Position numbers and translations under genes: made by a program
Shown: positions 34,727-46,974 of the stretch, piece by piece
Numbering within the stretch: position 1 is the stretch's first letter
Layout of the letters: every line of letters begins with the position of its first letter
Source: Bigelowiella natans CCMP2755
Lineage: Eukaryota > Cercozoa > Chlorarachniophyceae
DNA: 46,974 nt
Assembly: GCA_000320545.1 (NCBI GenBank)
Contig: ADNK01003053.1
Span: 1-46,974, forward strand
Direction of reading: 5' to 3'
Notes under the pieces: model-generated
Databases searched by the model: none
Told to the model about the DNA's origin: nothing
What the model saw: the letters and a program-made list of their open reading frames with translations, nothing else

Positions 34727-36212
34727 ATGTACGACGATGGCATGGACGAGTTGGAGAAGACAGGTTTTCTGTTTAAGCGGGGAAAGGCTTCGAAGGTAGA
34801 TACTTACTCGATGTAACAAAGTCTAGCATTACAAAACTAATGGCAGCGCAGCGTTTGGGTATACCTACGTCCTCCTGGCAACTACACTATTTTAAATTCC
34901 ACATGCTTTAATTATTATGCTTCGCTTGGAAATGGTACATGCTTGTTTGGGAAACTTTGGCCAACGCCATAAAAACTCTCTTGTATCTGCCATTATCACC
35001 ACTATTTCCCCCTTCCCAAAGTCTTTAATTCGATCAGGGGTATGCAATAGATTTTGTTTAATAATCATCGGGATCCGCTTGCGCTTGATATATTTGAAAT
35101 GCGTGCTTAGACGTGTATGTGCCCGCTACGTTTATCTAGTTTTCATCTAAAATACTTACACACATCATTATACCTCGTTATATCAAGGATCTGCGCTATG
35201 GCCTGCTCCGAACAAAACCAACATTCATACTAAATAGAGGTTTAATATCTTCAGGTCGATCCAAAGCCTGCATGGAAAAAACGATGGTGCGTGATCAATG
35301 TCCTCCTTCCCCGCCTTCAGGGGGAAAAAAACTGCTTCCTATTACTAATGCAGCGAGATTAAACTGATTATTGTTCTTAACTTATTTATTTACCTCCTCA
35401 ACAATTGAAGGTTCGAGTTAGACCTCCACAGTAAGCAGCTGAAGTACTACAAGCACCAAAGCGACATATCTACCAAAGTAAGAGCATGCCGCCGAAGACG
35501 ACCACCAGCAAACACCTTACCAACCAGCCCCAAAACTGCATTTGAAAAACTGCAAAAAAAAAAATACTCAAATAAAAAAGCAAAAATCGCCGACGGGTGT
35601 TTGAATTTCACACCTTCATTCGGCACAAGAAACCCTAATCCTGCACGAATCTCCGATGCTACGTGAGAACGGCGGAAAAACTAGCGTGCAAATCTGCATC
35701 GATTCCCTTTGTGTTTCCTGCAGGGCGACATTCCCATCTCCGGGGCCATCCTCCGCATTTTGAGGCCAACCGAGAAACTATGGCGCCCCAGAGCCTTTGC
35801 GATATCTGGTCGAGTCAACACGAAATAACACGCTTATCTAGAGTAGAAGCCAGATCAGCAGTAGTATCCCCAGATAGGTAGCGCAGCGTACATAACTCGT
35901 GATTTATCATCCATCGACGTATGGCTCGTTGTGTTCCGGATTAGCCTACATGAAAAGGGTTGGGACTGAGTTGATTGCCGTGTGCTTCCCCCCCCCCCCC
36001 CCTCTTCACCATTGCACTACTCGCAGGTCCGCATACGAAGCGCGAGTACTTTTTGCAGGCAAAAACGCAGGAGGATATGGAGGAGTGGCTCAAGTCAGTG
36101 AATCGAATGTTTCTTGTGAAGATACTGGGAATCGGACCGAGAGAGAGAGAAGGGAGAGATGGGGAAGGCGAAGAGAGAGAAGGAGAGAAAGGGAGAGGGA
36201 GCGGGGGGGAGG

Positions 36213-36255
<43 letters not shown>

Positions 36256-37765
36256 AGAATAGTAGGATAGACGCTACAAGATCATAAATAGCGACCACGA
36301 TGTTTCCTATTGGATTTGACAAATACACGCACGAGTCTACAACTGAACTTCACCCCCCCCCCCCCCGCCTTTCGGCTTTGTTTGAAGGGCGATTACCGAC
36401 GCTGTGAATTACCTAGCGGAGACGGATCGGAAGAATCAGATGCCAGAAACAGTCATGCAATGATGATGATAGAAACATACAACTTTCAGCTTATTGTTCT
36501 CTCTTTCTCCCCCCTCCTCTCTACCTCTCTTTAGCCTCTCCCCCTCCTCTCTCTCTAGACACACGTAGTTATATAACATATTATGCACATTATATTTACA
36601 CATGTTTATACTTTAGACTGGAGACTTAAAAAGCTCAGCGCCTTTGGGGGGCAGCAACAACCCAGAGGTGCCTCTCGAGCCGAAAGGAGGGCTAGGGTGC
36701 CGGGGGGGGGGGGGGGAAGAAGGGGGGAGGTTGCGAGTCACATCCTTATGCACTTATCCTACTCCTCTTCTACTTCAGAATATGAAGAAAGAAGAAGTTA
36801 AAATCAACTTAAACCTCGCACTACCGAAGACGTTCTTCCCGCTCATGTCGCGCATGAATGCATGGAGGAGCGTCGCTGCACTCAGGTGATATGCGAGATA
36901 GACGGCGTGTTTTTTTGGTGAGAGGGAAATTACGATTCGTCTTGCCGCTGCTCGATGCACGAGTGTGGTAGAGCGGATGCAGACTGGAATTGATGATGAC
37001 AAACCTGATGCGAATTGGTATTTTTGGGAGATTTGATGGGTCTTCTGGTGCTCAAGTAGATACTGATATGCGTAGCGTGGATATGGCGTTCTACATTTTA
37101 ATTATGGTGTTGTTCTACTCCCCCCCCCCACTTCCTTTTCCCTTCATCTTCAATTTGGCTTTTGTTATTCGGTTGCACAGGGGCTACGTCGACCACGAAT
37201 TAGTTGTGGAGGTGACACAGCAGCAGTAGAAATAGAATAAATGATCTCTCTCCCCCTCTCCCTCTTCCTCTCGATTTTCCTCTCTATGTGTCTATGCTTG
37301 TGTTTCAAGCACTCACACGATGCTGCTTTGTCGTTTGTATAGACCCGAACTCTGGAGAGGGACTTAGTGCCTTACACCAGCTGCTTAGCTGTCCGCAGAG
37401 GTGCTGATTCGCCCACGACGGGAGGGCGGAGAGGGAGATAGGGAGAGAGAGCGAGAGAGAGAAAGGGGGAGGGAGGGGAGGGAGGAGGGAGAGAATACAG
37501 CAGCAGCAGCAACAACCAAAGGATCGGGGAAAGCAATATTTGCCATTCATATCGAGTATTGTGAGAGAGAGGCGGGGCAGGAGAGAGCTCGCCGTGCCGA
37601 TTACATAGATCGTGCTGGCTATACCGAAGGAAATTCTTTCTCATTGTTCTGATTTTGGTTGGACTTCGCAGGGAGTAACGTCACACCAGACACGGGATTC
37701 TTCGCAACCGGTCACGACCCCTCATTTTATATGTATCTCAGAAAGGGGGAGGGGCGGGGAAGAAT

Positions 37766-37812
<47 letters not shown>

Positions 37813-38111
37813 CGTTTGTTTCTGCTTAATTGATAATACTTTCTTTTTCGTGCCCGTTCCCCCCCCCCCCCTCTTAAAATATATCATACAACCGACCAAT
37901 AGGCAATTCGAACCCAGACAGCAACCGTTCCCCTGTGACGTTCTTCTACCCTGGGTAACATTGCACGTATCTAACGAGGAGATCTAGAAAGAGTAGATGT
38001 GCCAGAGACGAGTCGATCGCATGCACATATGCAAACAATTGAATTGGGGAGTTTGCATTTATATCCTCTCGCGCGAGCATAGACACACACACGCACACAC
38101 ATACACACAGA

Positions 38112-38142
<31 letters not shown>

Positions 38143-38559
38143 GTTCTCACACGCACACAGCATACGCGCTCGCCATCGTTTTTGGAAGTGTAACAATCCC
38201 ACGCATACCGAGTAGGACGATGCAGAAGGAGACGCTCCGAGCGGAGGCCCTTCGCACTGACGTCACGGCCTCGTGCAGATGCACGGTGAAACACGATTTA
38301 TCTCTTTCTCTCCCACATCGTAGATCGTTATAACCCTCACTTGCGCCTCTCGCAGGACATTGATTGGCGCGACAACAAGCTGCTTTGTGGGACGAGTGCA
38401 GGGCAGCTGCGCTTGTACGTGACAGGGGTGAGATATTGCTGTCTCTCGGATTGATTTCTCCAATGCCAAACCTGATGGTGGCCATCGAGCTGCTAGCCAA
38501 TGTTATAGAGCCTCCGTTTGATTATTAATGTTTGTTTTCATATCGTGCGTCCCCCCCCC

Positions 38560-38599
<40 letters not shown>

Positions 38600-39033
38600 A
38601 TGAAAAGGTGATGGGAGACGGCATCAGCGTTGTCAAAACTAGGGTGAGAATAAACCGATGGCGAATAGATTTATGGAAGAGTTCAGCAGCGGGGGGGAGG
38701 CGAGCGGGGCGTTATAATGCGATGAGATATAATATTTATCGGTTTGCATTTTTTCTCATCGATTTCCTCAATCAGACAATTGAAAATGAATACCGGCTTC
38801 AGCAGCCTCCCACACTCCCCGGCGTGCTGATTGTGCTGATTGCTTGTGTTTGCGTTTTGGTATAACAGACGTTTCAGGAGGAGGAGAAAAAGGACTACGC
38901 CAAGATGAAAGTGGCCGAGTATGGAGAATGGGGGATTTCGCAAAGGGTTAGCATTTTATCGGCGTTTGGTCGTCGTCGCCATCACATTTGATTAGACGCA
39001 AGCAGCACGCCACTGTTCTGCTAATTCATTTCG

Positions 39034-39068
<35 letters not shown>

Positions 39069-39687
39069 ACTCGTAGGTTTAACACTGTTTTCCTTCAGTT
39101 TGATTCTGGATATATTATAGACACGAATGAACGTGTTTCCTAATCTCCTTTCTTCCCCCCACCTCCTACTCGCCCCAACAGATCTCTCAGTGCGAGCTGA
39201 ACCCGAAAAAGTAAAAGCGCTTTCCTTCCTCTTTCTCGTGCATTGCTCGGCGCAGCAGCAGAATCCTTGTTCTATCGCCAGCGAATTATTTGTTGTTTTC
39301 TTGGGAAAGCATGCACAATAAACTGCCGCAATAATGATTATGCGAAAATGGATATTCCTGACAGTGCTGATAGTGCTAGTTCTGACGTCGATTGATAACG
39401 ATGAAATCTCCACCCATGCCGCATGCGCCAGGTCGGATATGGCTCTTTGTGTGTCAAACACCGTGTTTTCTCTGTGGAATTTCGAGAAACCGAAGGTGAC
39501 GGTATATGTGAAAAGTTACATAAATTCTAATTTATTTTTTTTGTAACTATTTTTTGTATGAATTTAGTTTTTATTGTGTTCACTCCATCGAGTATTCATG
39601 ACTCGCCTGAAATCAAAAAAATATGATATAGTGATTTATAATAAAAATATATATATTATATATATATATATATATAAATATTAATAA

Positions 39688-39733
<46 letters not shown>

Positions 39734-40028
39734 ATAAGCGGAGTTTACATGATTTGAGAAATCGGCTTCTTCACTGATTTTGTGTTGTGGACGCTATTTT
39801 TTTTATTGTTATCGTTCGTCACGGCTTGGGTAGAAGCCTATCTTCTCCGCCAACGGTACATCTACATCATATTCACTTATTCTATATAATATAATATAAT
39901 ATATATATATATATATTATATATAAGTGATGCGTATTGATCTAATTCATCGAGAATGATGGATGACGAATGGCGTGTACGATGATGTGACAAGGCGCCAT
40001 ATTCGTTTTCTAAGTACACACAAATACA

Positions 40029-40066
<38 letters not shown>

Positions 40067-40733
40067 AAATATAATATGATCCTAGTCATTAGTGTGTTAA
40101 TTCTCATCGTTGTTCTCCAAAAAAACTAGGCTCCTCCGACGCTCTCTTTGCTTGCTCATGGGATGTGAATAGAGGTGGGGAAAGACCGCACGTGTTTGCG
40201 CCAACCCATGCCCTTAAACCTCGGCATTAGACTGGCAGTTTATGAGCCATTGCAAGCGGGATTTCTGTGTGCATCGTCGTCGGGGCGTTTCGATTGTACG
40301 CCTGAGATCTCTGGCATGTTTCTACTTCTGTATGTTTGTTTGTTTGTTTTTATTATGATCGCCGCTGCTGCGTGGGCAACGACAACAACAACAACAACAA
40401 CAAAGGCGCTTCTTTCATTATAGCCGGGCAATCGAGGTAGTGGTTGATTCACGCGCTCTATAATAAGACTTTCACCGTATTCTCCCGTTATTTTATTTAT
40501 CGTTCCAATCATCACGTGTTAGCACTAGTTAATGCATCTTTGCGTCATTGTCGTTCATCTCTCCATCGATATTGCTGTGTGGTAGATCTCTAAAGATACT
40601 CGACGGAAGGAAGCTGAACGATCTTAACAAATCGGCGCGGTGGAAAGTGGCCGATGCACATGCAAGGAGGGTACGTATAATTGCAACCACCAACGAGAAG
40701 AAAGAGCGAGAAGAAAGAGATTTAATGGGAGTC

Positions 40734-40779
<46 letters not shown>

Positions 40780-41761
40780 CGAGAGAAGGAGAGAAAAGGG
40801 CTCTCTTAAATTTATTTATTTTCTTCAAAGTAAGGTTGAGAATCGCCATGTACTTTGCTTGGCCTTTTGGTCGTTCGTTTCTAGGTGACTGACGTCGCTT
40901 GGAGCCCTCTCGTACGATGGTGGATTGCATCTGCAGGCGCTGATGGGGTCGGATGTTCTACCGAAATGAAATGCGTAGATTTGAGACACATCCACAGGAA
41001 GTGCAGATGCATCATAGCATTCAAAATCCAAGATGTCTCTTCCTCCACGTTGTTGTTTAATCCGGCATGTTTCTCAAACGATTTTTCCCCATTCCAAGCA
41101 AGAGTCTTGATCGTCATCTGTCTACCCTGCAAAGCACCATGCTCTTCTGACTTTCTTCCCCTCCTTCGCCCCCCAACCGCGCATTCTTTCTTCCACAGGA
41201 TGTGAAGATCTGGGACCTCCGCTCGGGGGGGGGAGAGCCAGTGTACACGCTGTCAAGTCATCTTTCCTCTATTAACAGAATCGCTTGGTCTCGGTCTCAC
41301 CCCGAGATGTTGGCCAGTGCAGGAGTTGATCGGTACAAAAGAAAGCGAGAGGGGGGGGGGGGGGGAGAAGGGGGGGGAAGACGAGAGTAGAAAGGATAAC
41401 GGCATTATCACACACGCATCAGCACAAAGTCGAGTCTCCCTAATATCGCCATGCCTTCTTGTGCTGATATCTCTCTGACACTCCCAGGACGTTGAGGTTG
41501 TGGAATTTGAGGAAGCCACCTCGTTTCCTCGTCCACACGCAGGACGACTTTGCGACGGTCGCTTTGCTTTATCTCGCCTTTGCTTTTCTTTGCTGCTGCT
41601 GCTGCTGCTCCTGCTGCTGCTGCTCGCATTCATTTGTATACATTGCTCGCTTGCGGGTGTAGAAACCTCGGCCTGTGTTTGCTGTTTCGTGAGCTGTAGA
41701 GTCGGAAAGCGAGCATGAATGCAGCACATTATGTCTTTTCGAGATTGGGAGATAGATAGAT

Positions 41762-41798
<37 letters not shown>

Positions 41799-42598
41799 TA
41801 GAAAGAGAGAGAGATTGATGGATTTCAAGCGCAACTGAACGTTCGTATTGCATTTTCTTTCGAATGCAATATCACGTGGTTTTGACCAATTTCTCTCCGG
41901 AGCAGCAAAGTGGTCATATTTCTTTACTTTGCCTTTTTGCTAGATCTTCCTAGTTACTAGGCTCGATGGCAAAAAAGCGTGATTTGATGCCTGGCGTTCG
42001 ATGATTTGTCGTTTTAAACAGGAGGTGGTTGGCGTCGATTTCTCCTCTACTCATCCGCTGAAGGTACTTGCATGCCTTTAGTGCCGTGTTAGCGTTGCCT
42101 GTGTTTCTGTACATAATAGCGGAGAGCGAGAAGTAGAAGGAACTTCTTGAATGTTTAAACAGAAAGCAGCCTTTCGAAATATATCGTGAAACTAAACAAA
42201 AACTGATCTGGATTTGAGGATGAGCATGTCTAACGCCATTATTCGTTTTGTTAAATCTCGTCTCCCCGGTTCCGAAAGGTGCACGCGGTATCGATGGGAG
42301 GGGAGGCCATAGAGCTCACGATGACAGGTATTGCAGCGTCGTCGTTTGTTTGGCTATCATCCTGTTTATGCGCGATATGCATTTATGTTCTCTTGTCATT
42401 TAGACGAGTTCATGACTCCGTTTGTCCAGCATCGTTTCAAACGGCCAGAGGAAAAAGGTGAAGGAAAAACAGAGGAGAGGGGTCGGGGGGGGGGGGAGGG
42501 ACTAACATATCCGTATTTTTTAAAAAAGTCGCAAACGATAGTGAATCGGAAAATGGCAGAAGAGGAAATATAATTAGCCCAGATATGCCGTTGATGCA

Positions 42599-42647
<49 letters not shown>

Positions 42648-43219
42648 TGAACGTATATCCGACATACGCAACTACAAATGCGTTCTAATATGAGCAGGAG
42701 AATCAGTGGCGTCACCCAAAGAAGCCAAGAATGCAGGTAGTTAGCGCATATATCTATGTTTTTTGTATTACATGGAACTCGTACACACGCGTGAGCACAC
42801 GACACGCACGTTCAGTGATAGATCCCACCGCTCTGTCGGACTCTCCTTCCTATAATAGCTAGACTTATCGTATTCGCGTTCAAGCTTCTCCACAGCTTTC
42901 CCCACTTAGTAACTTCAATCCGCTTGTGCAATGGGGGCTGGGAGAGGGGGTGATATCGAGTGTTTTGCGTGTGTGGTAGCAGGATTTAGCAGCCCTGTTT
43001 CAGCCTCGCTCTCCCAGCGGAGCGTCACCTCTCCTCCCCCGATGCGGGTACGTGCAGTTCAGAAGAAGAAATCGAGGCAGATTCTCTTTGTCTGTTTGCT
43101 GAAACACGGAAATGAGCGTCTTCTCAGCAGTAATTAGTAGTAACAACAGCTGCGACAAAATGCCGCATTTATTTTTCATTAATATCACTCGCTTTTATAC
43201 GTACTTCACACACACACAA

Positions 43220-43273
<54 letters not shown>

Positions 43274-44168
43274 TCATCATCAACCTACCACAGCTGCAGC
43301 AGCCCGCACCCTCATCAGCGCTATCAAGTACACCTGCTCTAAGAGGCGAGTCGAAGGTGAGGAGTGTATATAAGCGTTGTGGCGTGTGCATTTATTTGTG
43401 TGTGGAGATGTGTGAGAGTACCAATGATTCTTGTCGCTTCGAATCACCATTTATTGCTATTAAATCACCTTTATCGCCTCCCTGTTTGCACGCGCTTCCA
43501 TATTTCATATTCACTTTCGAGTTTGTTGGTGCAGGGCTCTGCGAGCATGTGTTAAATGCCCCACTTCCGTCCGCCACCCCCCCCTCTCCCATTTCATAGC
43601 AGATCGGCATTACCAGCTATCAGCAATACATCGTCACGGATGAAGATCTCGAGAAGGAAAAGAAGGTGAAATCGAGCTTCTTCACTGTATTTTGTGTGAA
43701 AAAATACAACTCTCGTCCTGATTTGTCTACATCGGCACTAGCCATCTTGTCGTATGAAGGGGGGGGGGGGGAGGGCTCCATTAGAATCCTCAATATTGAC
43801 TCTGCTTTGTCATCAGGTGGAACATTACCTTTACACGAGGGATCTTAAGAAGGCCTTTCAAACCATGAGCGAGCTCGCAAATCGGTGATTCTTTGCAAAT
43901 GCCGTCTTAAGCCTCTTTTCACTCGCCTCCTTTCTTCGCGTTCTGGAGAGCCTCGATGACGCGCCGCCTTCTTTCGTGCTTATGCCCGTTGTGTGCGTGC
44001 AGGTACTATGAAAACAAGATGAATCAGCGAGCGATAGATCTGCTCAAGCTGGCCTCGGGGTCGTTGTTCTTCAAGGTGCTCCAGCAGGTGGATGTGAGCG
44101 ACGCTAAGATTGCTCGATTCGTCGAGGACGTCTCCTACTATCTGCCCTCGGATTGTGTCAGGTGCGTG

Positions 44169-44206
<38 letters not shown>

Positions 44207-44281
44207 AGAGAGAGAGAGAGAGAGAGAGAGAGGAAGAGAAAGAGGGGGGGGGAGATGTGAGGGACAGACCTCGTGAAGGAA

Positions 44282-44323
<42 letters not shown>

Positions 44324-44567
44324 TAATATAAAGGCTACCGCATATCGTTCTTTATTTAACATATTTGCTTTGTTTCTGTGAGACGATGAAATTTCGTTGG
44401 ATGGTGCTACAGCAAATCTGATTTGTTGTGGATTATCAGGCTGAGCAAACCCAATGAGGAGGACTTCAAGCTCATACAGCTGCTCAAAACGCGTATAGCC
44501 TTGCGGACGCTCATACAAACGAAGGTGTTTCATTAATATATGTTTGAATATATCTTTATTTAATATT

Positions 44568-44598
<31 letters not shown>

Positions 44599-45323
44599 TA
44601 TAATCGATAGTATGTGCAGAGCGCCTCTTTTCTTTAATCATAAAGTGTTTTCATTCTTGATTGTTACGTGTTTCTGCGGTGGCTGCTGCTGCCTGCTTTC
44701 TCCGCGTCAGGCCTGGGACAAGATCATCGATATCAAGGACGAGATCGACAAGCAGCTTTCTGAGAACGGTGCTGATGCCTAATATAACTACTTGGCCATT
44801 GCTCTGGCCTCTACCTTCGAGGAGGGGGGGGCTGGGGGGGAGGGAGGAAGGGGTGGATTATATCATTATCATTATCATTATCATTATCATTATCATCATC
44901 ACCATCATCATCACCACCGCCGCAGGTGATGCATTTTCCGCCCAAACGCTGGACGATATGGTACCACGTTTTTCGATTTCACGCCGCATTGGCAAAACAC
45001 AGCATCCACAAGCATGCTGCCAGCAGTACACCGCCGTGTTTTCCGACTGCACACCATCACTGGCGGCGTCGCCCATTGCGTTGCGAACGCGTGTGAAGTC
45101 GCGGCTCGACGCGTTTTCCCCGAAGTCCTTCTCCTGATGACACCGCGCTGTTTCTCCTCGATTCAGGTGGCGACGATTCTACCGGAGAGCTACTTGGCAG
45201 GGCTGAACTTCGCAATGACACTTGGGACGAAGCTGAAGGAGAAAGGTGGTGACCATCCATCATGACGGAAATGCTTAGTGTTAGATCGTGCATGTGCCGC
45301 GAGGTTGTGTATATACATACAAG

Positions 45324-45354
<31 letters not shown>

Positions 45355-45483
45355 ATATTCCACGTTTTGTTTCATTTCCAGGGACCTTTGAGAAAAACTT
45401 CGTTCTCATCGCTAAGAGATTGTTCTTTCCGACGATATACCATGGAGGTCGGGTTGTGGAGAGCAGTGATTCGACTGTGTTGC

Positions 45484-45519
<36 letters not shown>

Positions 45520-46558
45520 CTAAATGTATTTCATGTGTCAGACAAAAGAGTGTGTGTGTGTGTGTGTGTGTGTTTCTGCTTGAGTAAGTCTGTGATGACG
45601 AAGACACCTCTCACCCGAGCAACCTATATACCCGCAAAGGACGCGTTTCGAGCCAAGGACAAGGCAGTGAGATTAGCGGCAGCGCGCAAGCCTCCAACAG
45701 CACAATGGGCGTGGTCGCGGCTGATGATCTACAACAGCAGCAAGCTGGAAATTCCTCTTCAAAGATGATGGAATCAATGGAAGGAGAGGTGTGCAGATGC
45801 AGCTCGTCATCGATAAGCAGCAGAGACGAATAGTAGTACTGATCGTCGTCATCGCCATAGTAGTAGTAGAAGTAAGAACAGGTCCGGTATTTCCAACACT
45901 AGAAGTAGCGAGAAGTCACAGTAATATTGCGAGCTCATCTTTACGCGTCTTTTTTCCCTCTCGTTGTATCTATTGCCCGTTTCAGAACGCCCACCCCTCG
46001 CACGATGTGAAAACCATGGAGCGAAAGATGGAGAGGGAGGTGTGATGAGTCATTGTCTCTAGATCTAGTCCTGCATAAGCTATACGACGTTTGTGGGTGC
46101 AAACGGGTATATCCCACGGTTGCATTGTAGGCCAGTTTTTCCTCCGTTATTTGCCGGTTTTTTATGATTTAAACGACGCTGACCTTGCTTTCTCCAATTG
46201 CTTGTGTGCGGTAGTTTCGCAATCCGTTGTGTATCATTCCACAACTCAAGCTCGTTAATGAAGTGCATATGGCGCTGTCGCGGGTGGGGCATTACACAGC
46301 ACCATTGAGTGAATTCTAACGATATACTATACATATAATATATACATATTTATATAAATATATAATATTGCCAAAGTCATCGATACGGCGCGAGCTCGAG
46401 TGAGAGGTGCTGATTGTTGGGTTTTGCATATCTTCAGGCTTTTACGAGAAGTGATGCAGGATCTGACAGTTTGTACCAGCCAGCGGAGGTAGATTATTGT
46501 GTGTCTATTTGTGCGTGTGTGTGTGCGAACGTGCGTGGAAGTTTGTATGAGTGTGTTT

Positions 46559-46595
<37 letters not shown>

Positions 46596-46881
46596 GTATA
46601 TGTGTGTTTGTACGCGAAAAACAGGTTGTGATATCCGTCGTGGAGAAATTCAAGGAGGACAAGGAAATCGCTCCCCAAAACATTTACCCATCCATGGTGC
46701 ATCGTTTGTACGTCAATGCGCTCATACAGCGGAACAAGCTCGACAAGGTCTTTGTCTATGCGACAGCGCTGTCGCAGGCGATTCGAGGTATTTTTATAGC
46801 AAAAAAAGCAAAAAAAGCAAAATAACACCAAGAAACGAGGATTGATGTATAGTTAGTGAACAGAGAAGCTAAAATTTTGTC

Positions 46882-46923
<42 letters not shown>

Positions 46924-46974
46924 TTCTCGTTCACACGTTTCCTCCCCTTCCTCTCCCCCCCCCCCGCCCCTTTG
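34727..46974 (+). CDS. PH domain - WD40 propeller - helical C-terminus protein, more than 40 exons, 3' end outside window
   Basis: Exons to 37211 (PH part): 34727-34795, 35255-35286, 35411-35477, 35724-35808, 36027-36093, 36388-36451, 36617-36667, 36779-36885, 37181-37211. WD40 part: 37343-37400, 37672-37710, 37903-37934, 38226-38285, 38356-38418, 38608-38643, 38869-38946, 39182-39210, 39432-39495, about 39834-39855, 40130-40164, 40586-40670, 40885-40947, 41199-41332, 41488-41557. Linker and helical part: 42022-42063, 42279-42327, 42404-42457, 42698-42736, 42983-43047, 43294-43356, 43603-43665, 43817-43884, 44003-44161, 44440-44524, 44711-44768, 44926-44960, 45167-45245, 45382-45447, 45589-45788, 45986-46039, 46438-46488, 46625-46787. 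PH signatures: GFLFKRGK, WKKRWFELD, REYFLQAKTQEDMEEWLKAI. WD signatures: DIDWRDNKLLCGTSAGQLRL, VTDVAWSPLVRWWIASAGAD, DVKIWDLRSG, TLRLWNLRKPPRF. Helical: KKAFQTMSELANRYYENKMN. The WD part recalls EIPR1-like propellers. The first in-frame ATG was taken as start. One exon between 40164 and 40586 is missing from this model. Confidence 0.7.
36205..36252. repeat. (GA)n microsatellite, intronic
   Basis: GA-rich from about 36138 and pure from 36217, in the intron before exon 36388-36451. Confidence 0.9.
37212..37241 (+). promoter_or_regulatory. In-frame TAG plus AATAAA inside the PH-WD40 gene (possible early polyadenylation)
   Basis: If the donor after GTGGAG (37211) is not used, the frame reads on to CAGCAGCAG and TAG at 37227-37229, followed by AATAAA at 37236-37241. 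This could end a short PH-only transcript, or separate two genes. Confidence 0.4.
37757..37810. repeat. (GA)n microsatellite, intronic
   Basis: GA run in the intron before exon 37903-37934, followed by a C run (37859-37871) near the acceptor. Confidence 0.9.
38080..38143. repeat. (CA)n and (CG)n microsatellite, intronic
   Basis: ACAC-rich from 38080 to 38128, then GCGC to 38142, between exons 37903-37934 and 38226-38285. Confidence 0.9.
38549..38596. repeat. C run followed by (CT)n at an intron 3' end
   Basis: About 22 C followed by about 13 CT units, ending a few bases before the acceptor of exon 38608-38643. It serves as an extreme polypyrimidine tract. Confidence 0.9.
39036..39065. repeat. 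(AC)n microsatellite, intronic
   Basis: AC run in the intron between exons 38869-38946 and 39182-39210. Confidence 0.9.
39636..40072. repeat. Cluster of (TA)n-rich tracts, intronic
   Basis: TA runs at 39648-39676, 39689-39733, 39885-39925 and 40032-40062, interrupted by unique sequence. Confidence 0.85.
40735..40774. repeat. (GA)n microsatellite, intronic
   Basis: GA run between exons 40586-40670 and 40885-40947. A similar run is at 41758-41815 in a later intron. Confidence 0.9.
42600..42645. repeat. (TA)n microsatellite, intronic
   Basis: TA run in the intron before exon 42698-42736. Confidence 0.9.
43207..43271. repeat. (CA)n then (TA)n, intronic
   Basis: CA 43207-43238 and TA 43239-43271, before exon 43294-43356. 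Confidence 0.9.
44170..44330. repeat. (GT)n, (GA)n and (TA)n cluster, intronic
   Basis: GT 44172-44200, GA 44206-44232, TA 44283-44327, directly after the donor of exon 44003-44161. Confidence 0.9.
44857..44915. repeat. (ATC/ATT)n repeats, intronic
   Basis: tatcat units running up to the acceptor of exon 44926-44960. Confidence 0.85.
45326..45352. repeat. (TA)n microsatellite, intronic
   Basis: TA run before exon 45382-45447. Further TA (45487-45516) and TG (45550-45573) runs lie in the next intron. Confidence 0.9.
46500..46610. repeat. (GT)n microsatellite, intronic
   Basis: GT-rich DNA with a pure run 46560-46592, between exons 46438-46488 and 46625-46787. Confidence 0.9.
46889..46921. 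repeat. (CT)n microsatellite near the window end
   Basis: CT run in the last, incomplete intron. A C run follows at about 46955-46970 and an acceptor presumably lies just outside the window. Confidence 0.9.

Noticed and set aside
33913-34776. 287-codon plus-strand open frame
   Set aside because: Its 3' end overlaps the real PH exon in another frame and the rest has no splice or family support.
1-46974. tRNA or rRNA genes
   Set aside because: I found no cloverleaf with recognisable A and B boxes and no rRNA core sequence by eye. A covariance-model scan would be needed to exclude short RNAs.

Overview
This is nuclear DNA from an intron-rich eukaryotic microbe, most likely an alga or other protist. 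The reasons are: genes split into many short exons by GT-AG introns of roughly 70-600 bp; introns packed with (TA)n, (GA)n, (CA)n, poly-C and poly-G tracts; eukaryote-only families (Rab2 GTPase, GPKOW splicing factor, PH and WD40 domains, ankyrin repeats); and a decayed Ty1/copia-type reverse transcriptase. I cannot name the species. A stramenopile, chlorarachniophyte or similar lineage is only a guess. Exon boundaries were worked out by hand, using splice signals, phase continuity and family resemblance.

Layout. 1-831 is the 3' end of a plus-strand gene for a putative tail-anchored protein. 832-3950 is mostly non-coding (CTAG-rich DNA, then microsatellites). A small unrecognised minus-strand gene may lie at 3951-4591. 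5004-6491 is a single-exon GPKOW homologue. 7448-9909 (minus) is a nine-exon M20-family amidohydrolase of the allantoate/N-carbamoyl amino acid type. It diverges from a Rab2-like GTPase (10343-11979) that has an in-frame TAG and lacks an internal segment. 12695-14996 (minus) encodes a probable seven-transmembrane protein with a very long internal loop. 14997-20614 is an accessory block with a frameshifted copia reverse transcriptase, a zinc-knuckle-like fragment, a 73-bp direct repeat and a 33-base G run.

20615-27356 (minus) is a long gene of about 24 exons for a 3-hydroxyisobutyryl-CoA hydrolase-like enzyme (valine catabolism). It diverges from a small ankyrin protein at 27820-28380. A second ankyrin gene at 29612-31035 is built from tandemly duplicated exon-intron units, each exon carrying exactly one 33-residue repeat in phase 1-1. 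31036-34713 is anonymous sequence with broken reading frames. From 34727 to beyond the window end runs a plus-strand gene of more than 40 exons: a PH domain, then a WD40 propeller, then a helical C-terminal region. It may be one fused protein.

There is no operon logic here. The genes are housekeeping functions (splicing, membrane traffic, nitrogen and amino-acid catabolism, signalling) separated by repeat-rich DNA. The items most worth a second look are the exon-shuffled ankyrin array, the PH-WD40-helical architecture, the damaged Rab2 gene and the seven-transmembrane protein.
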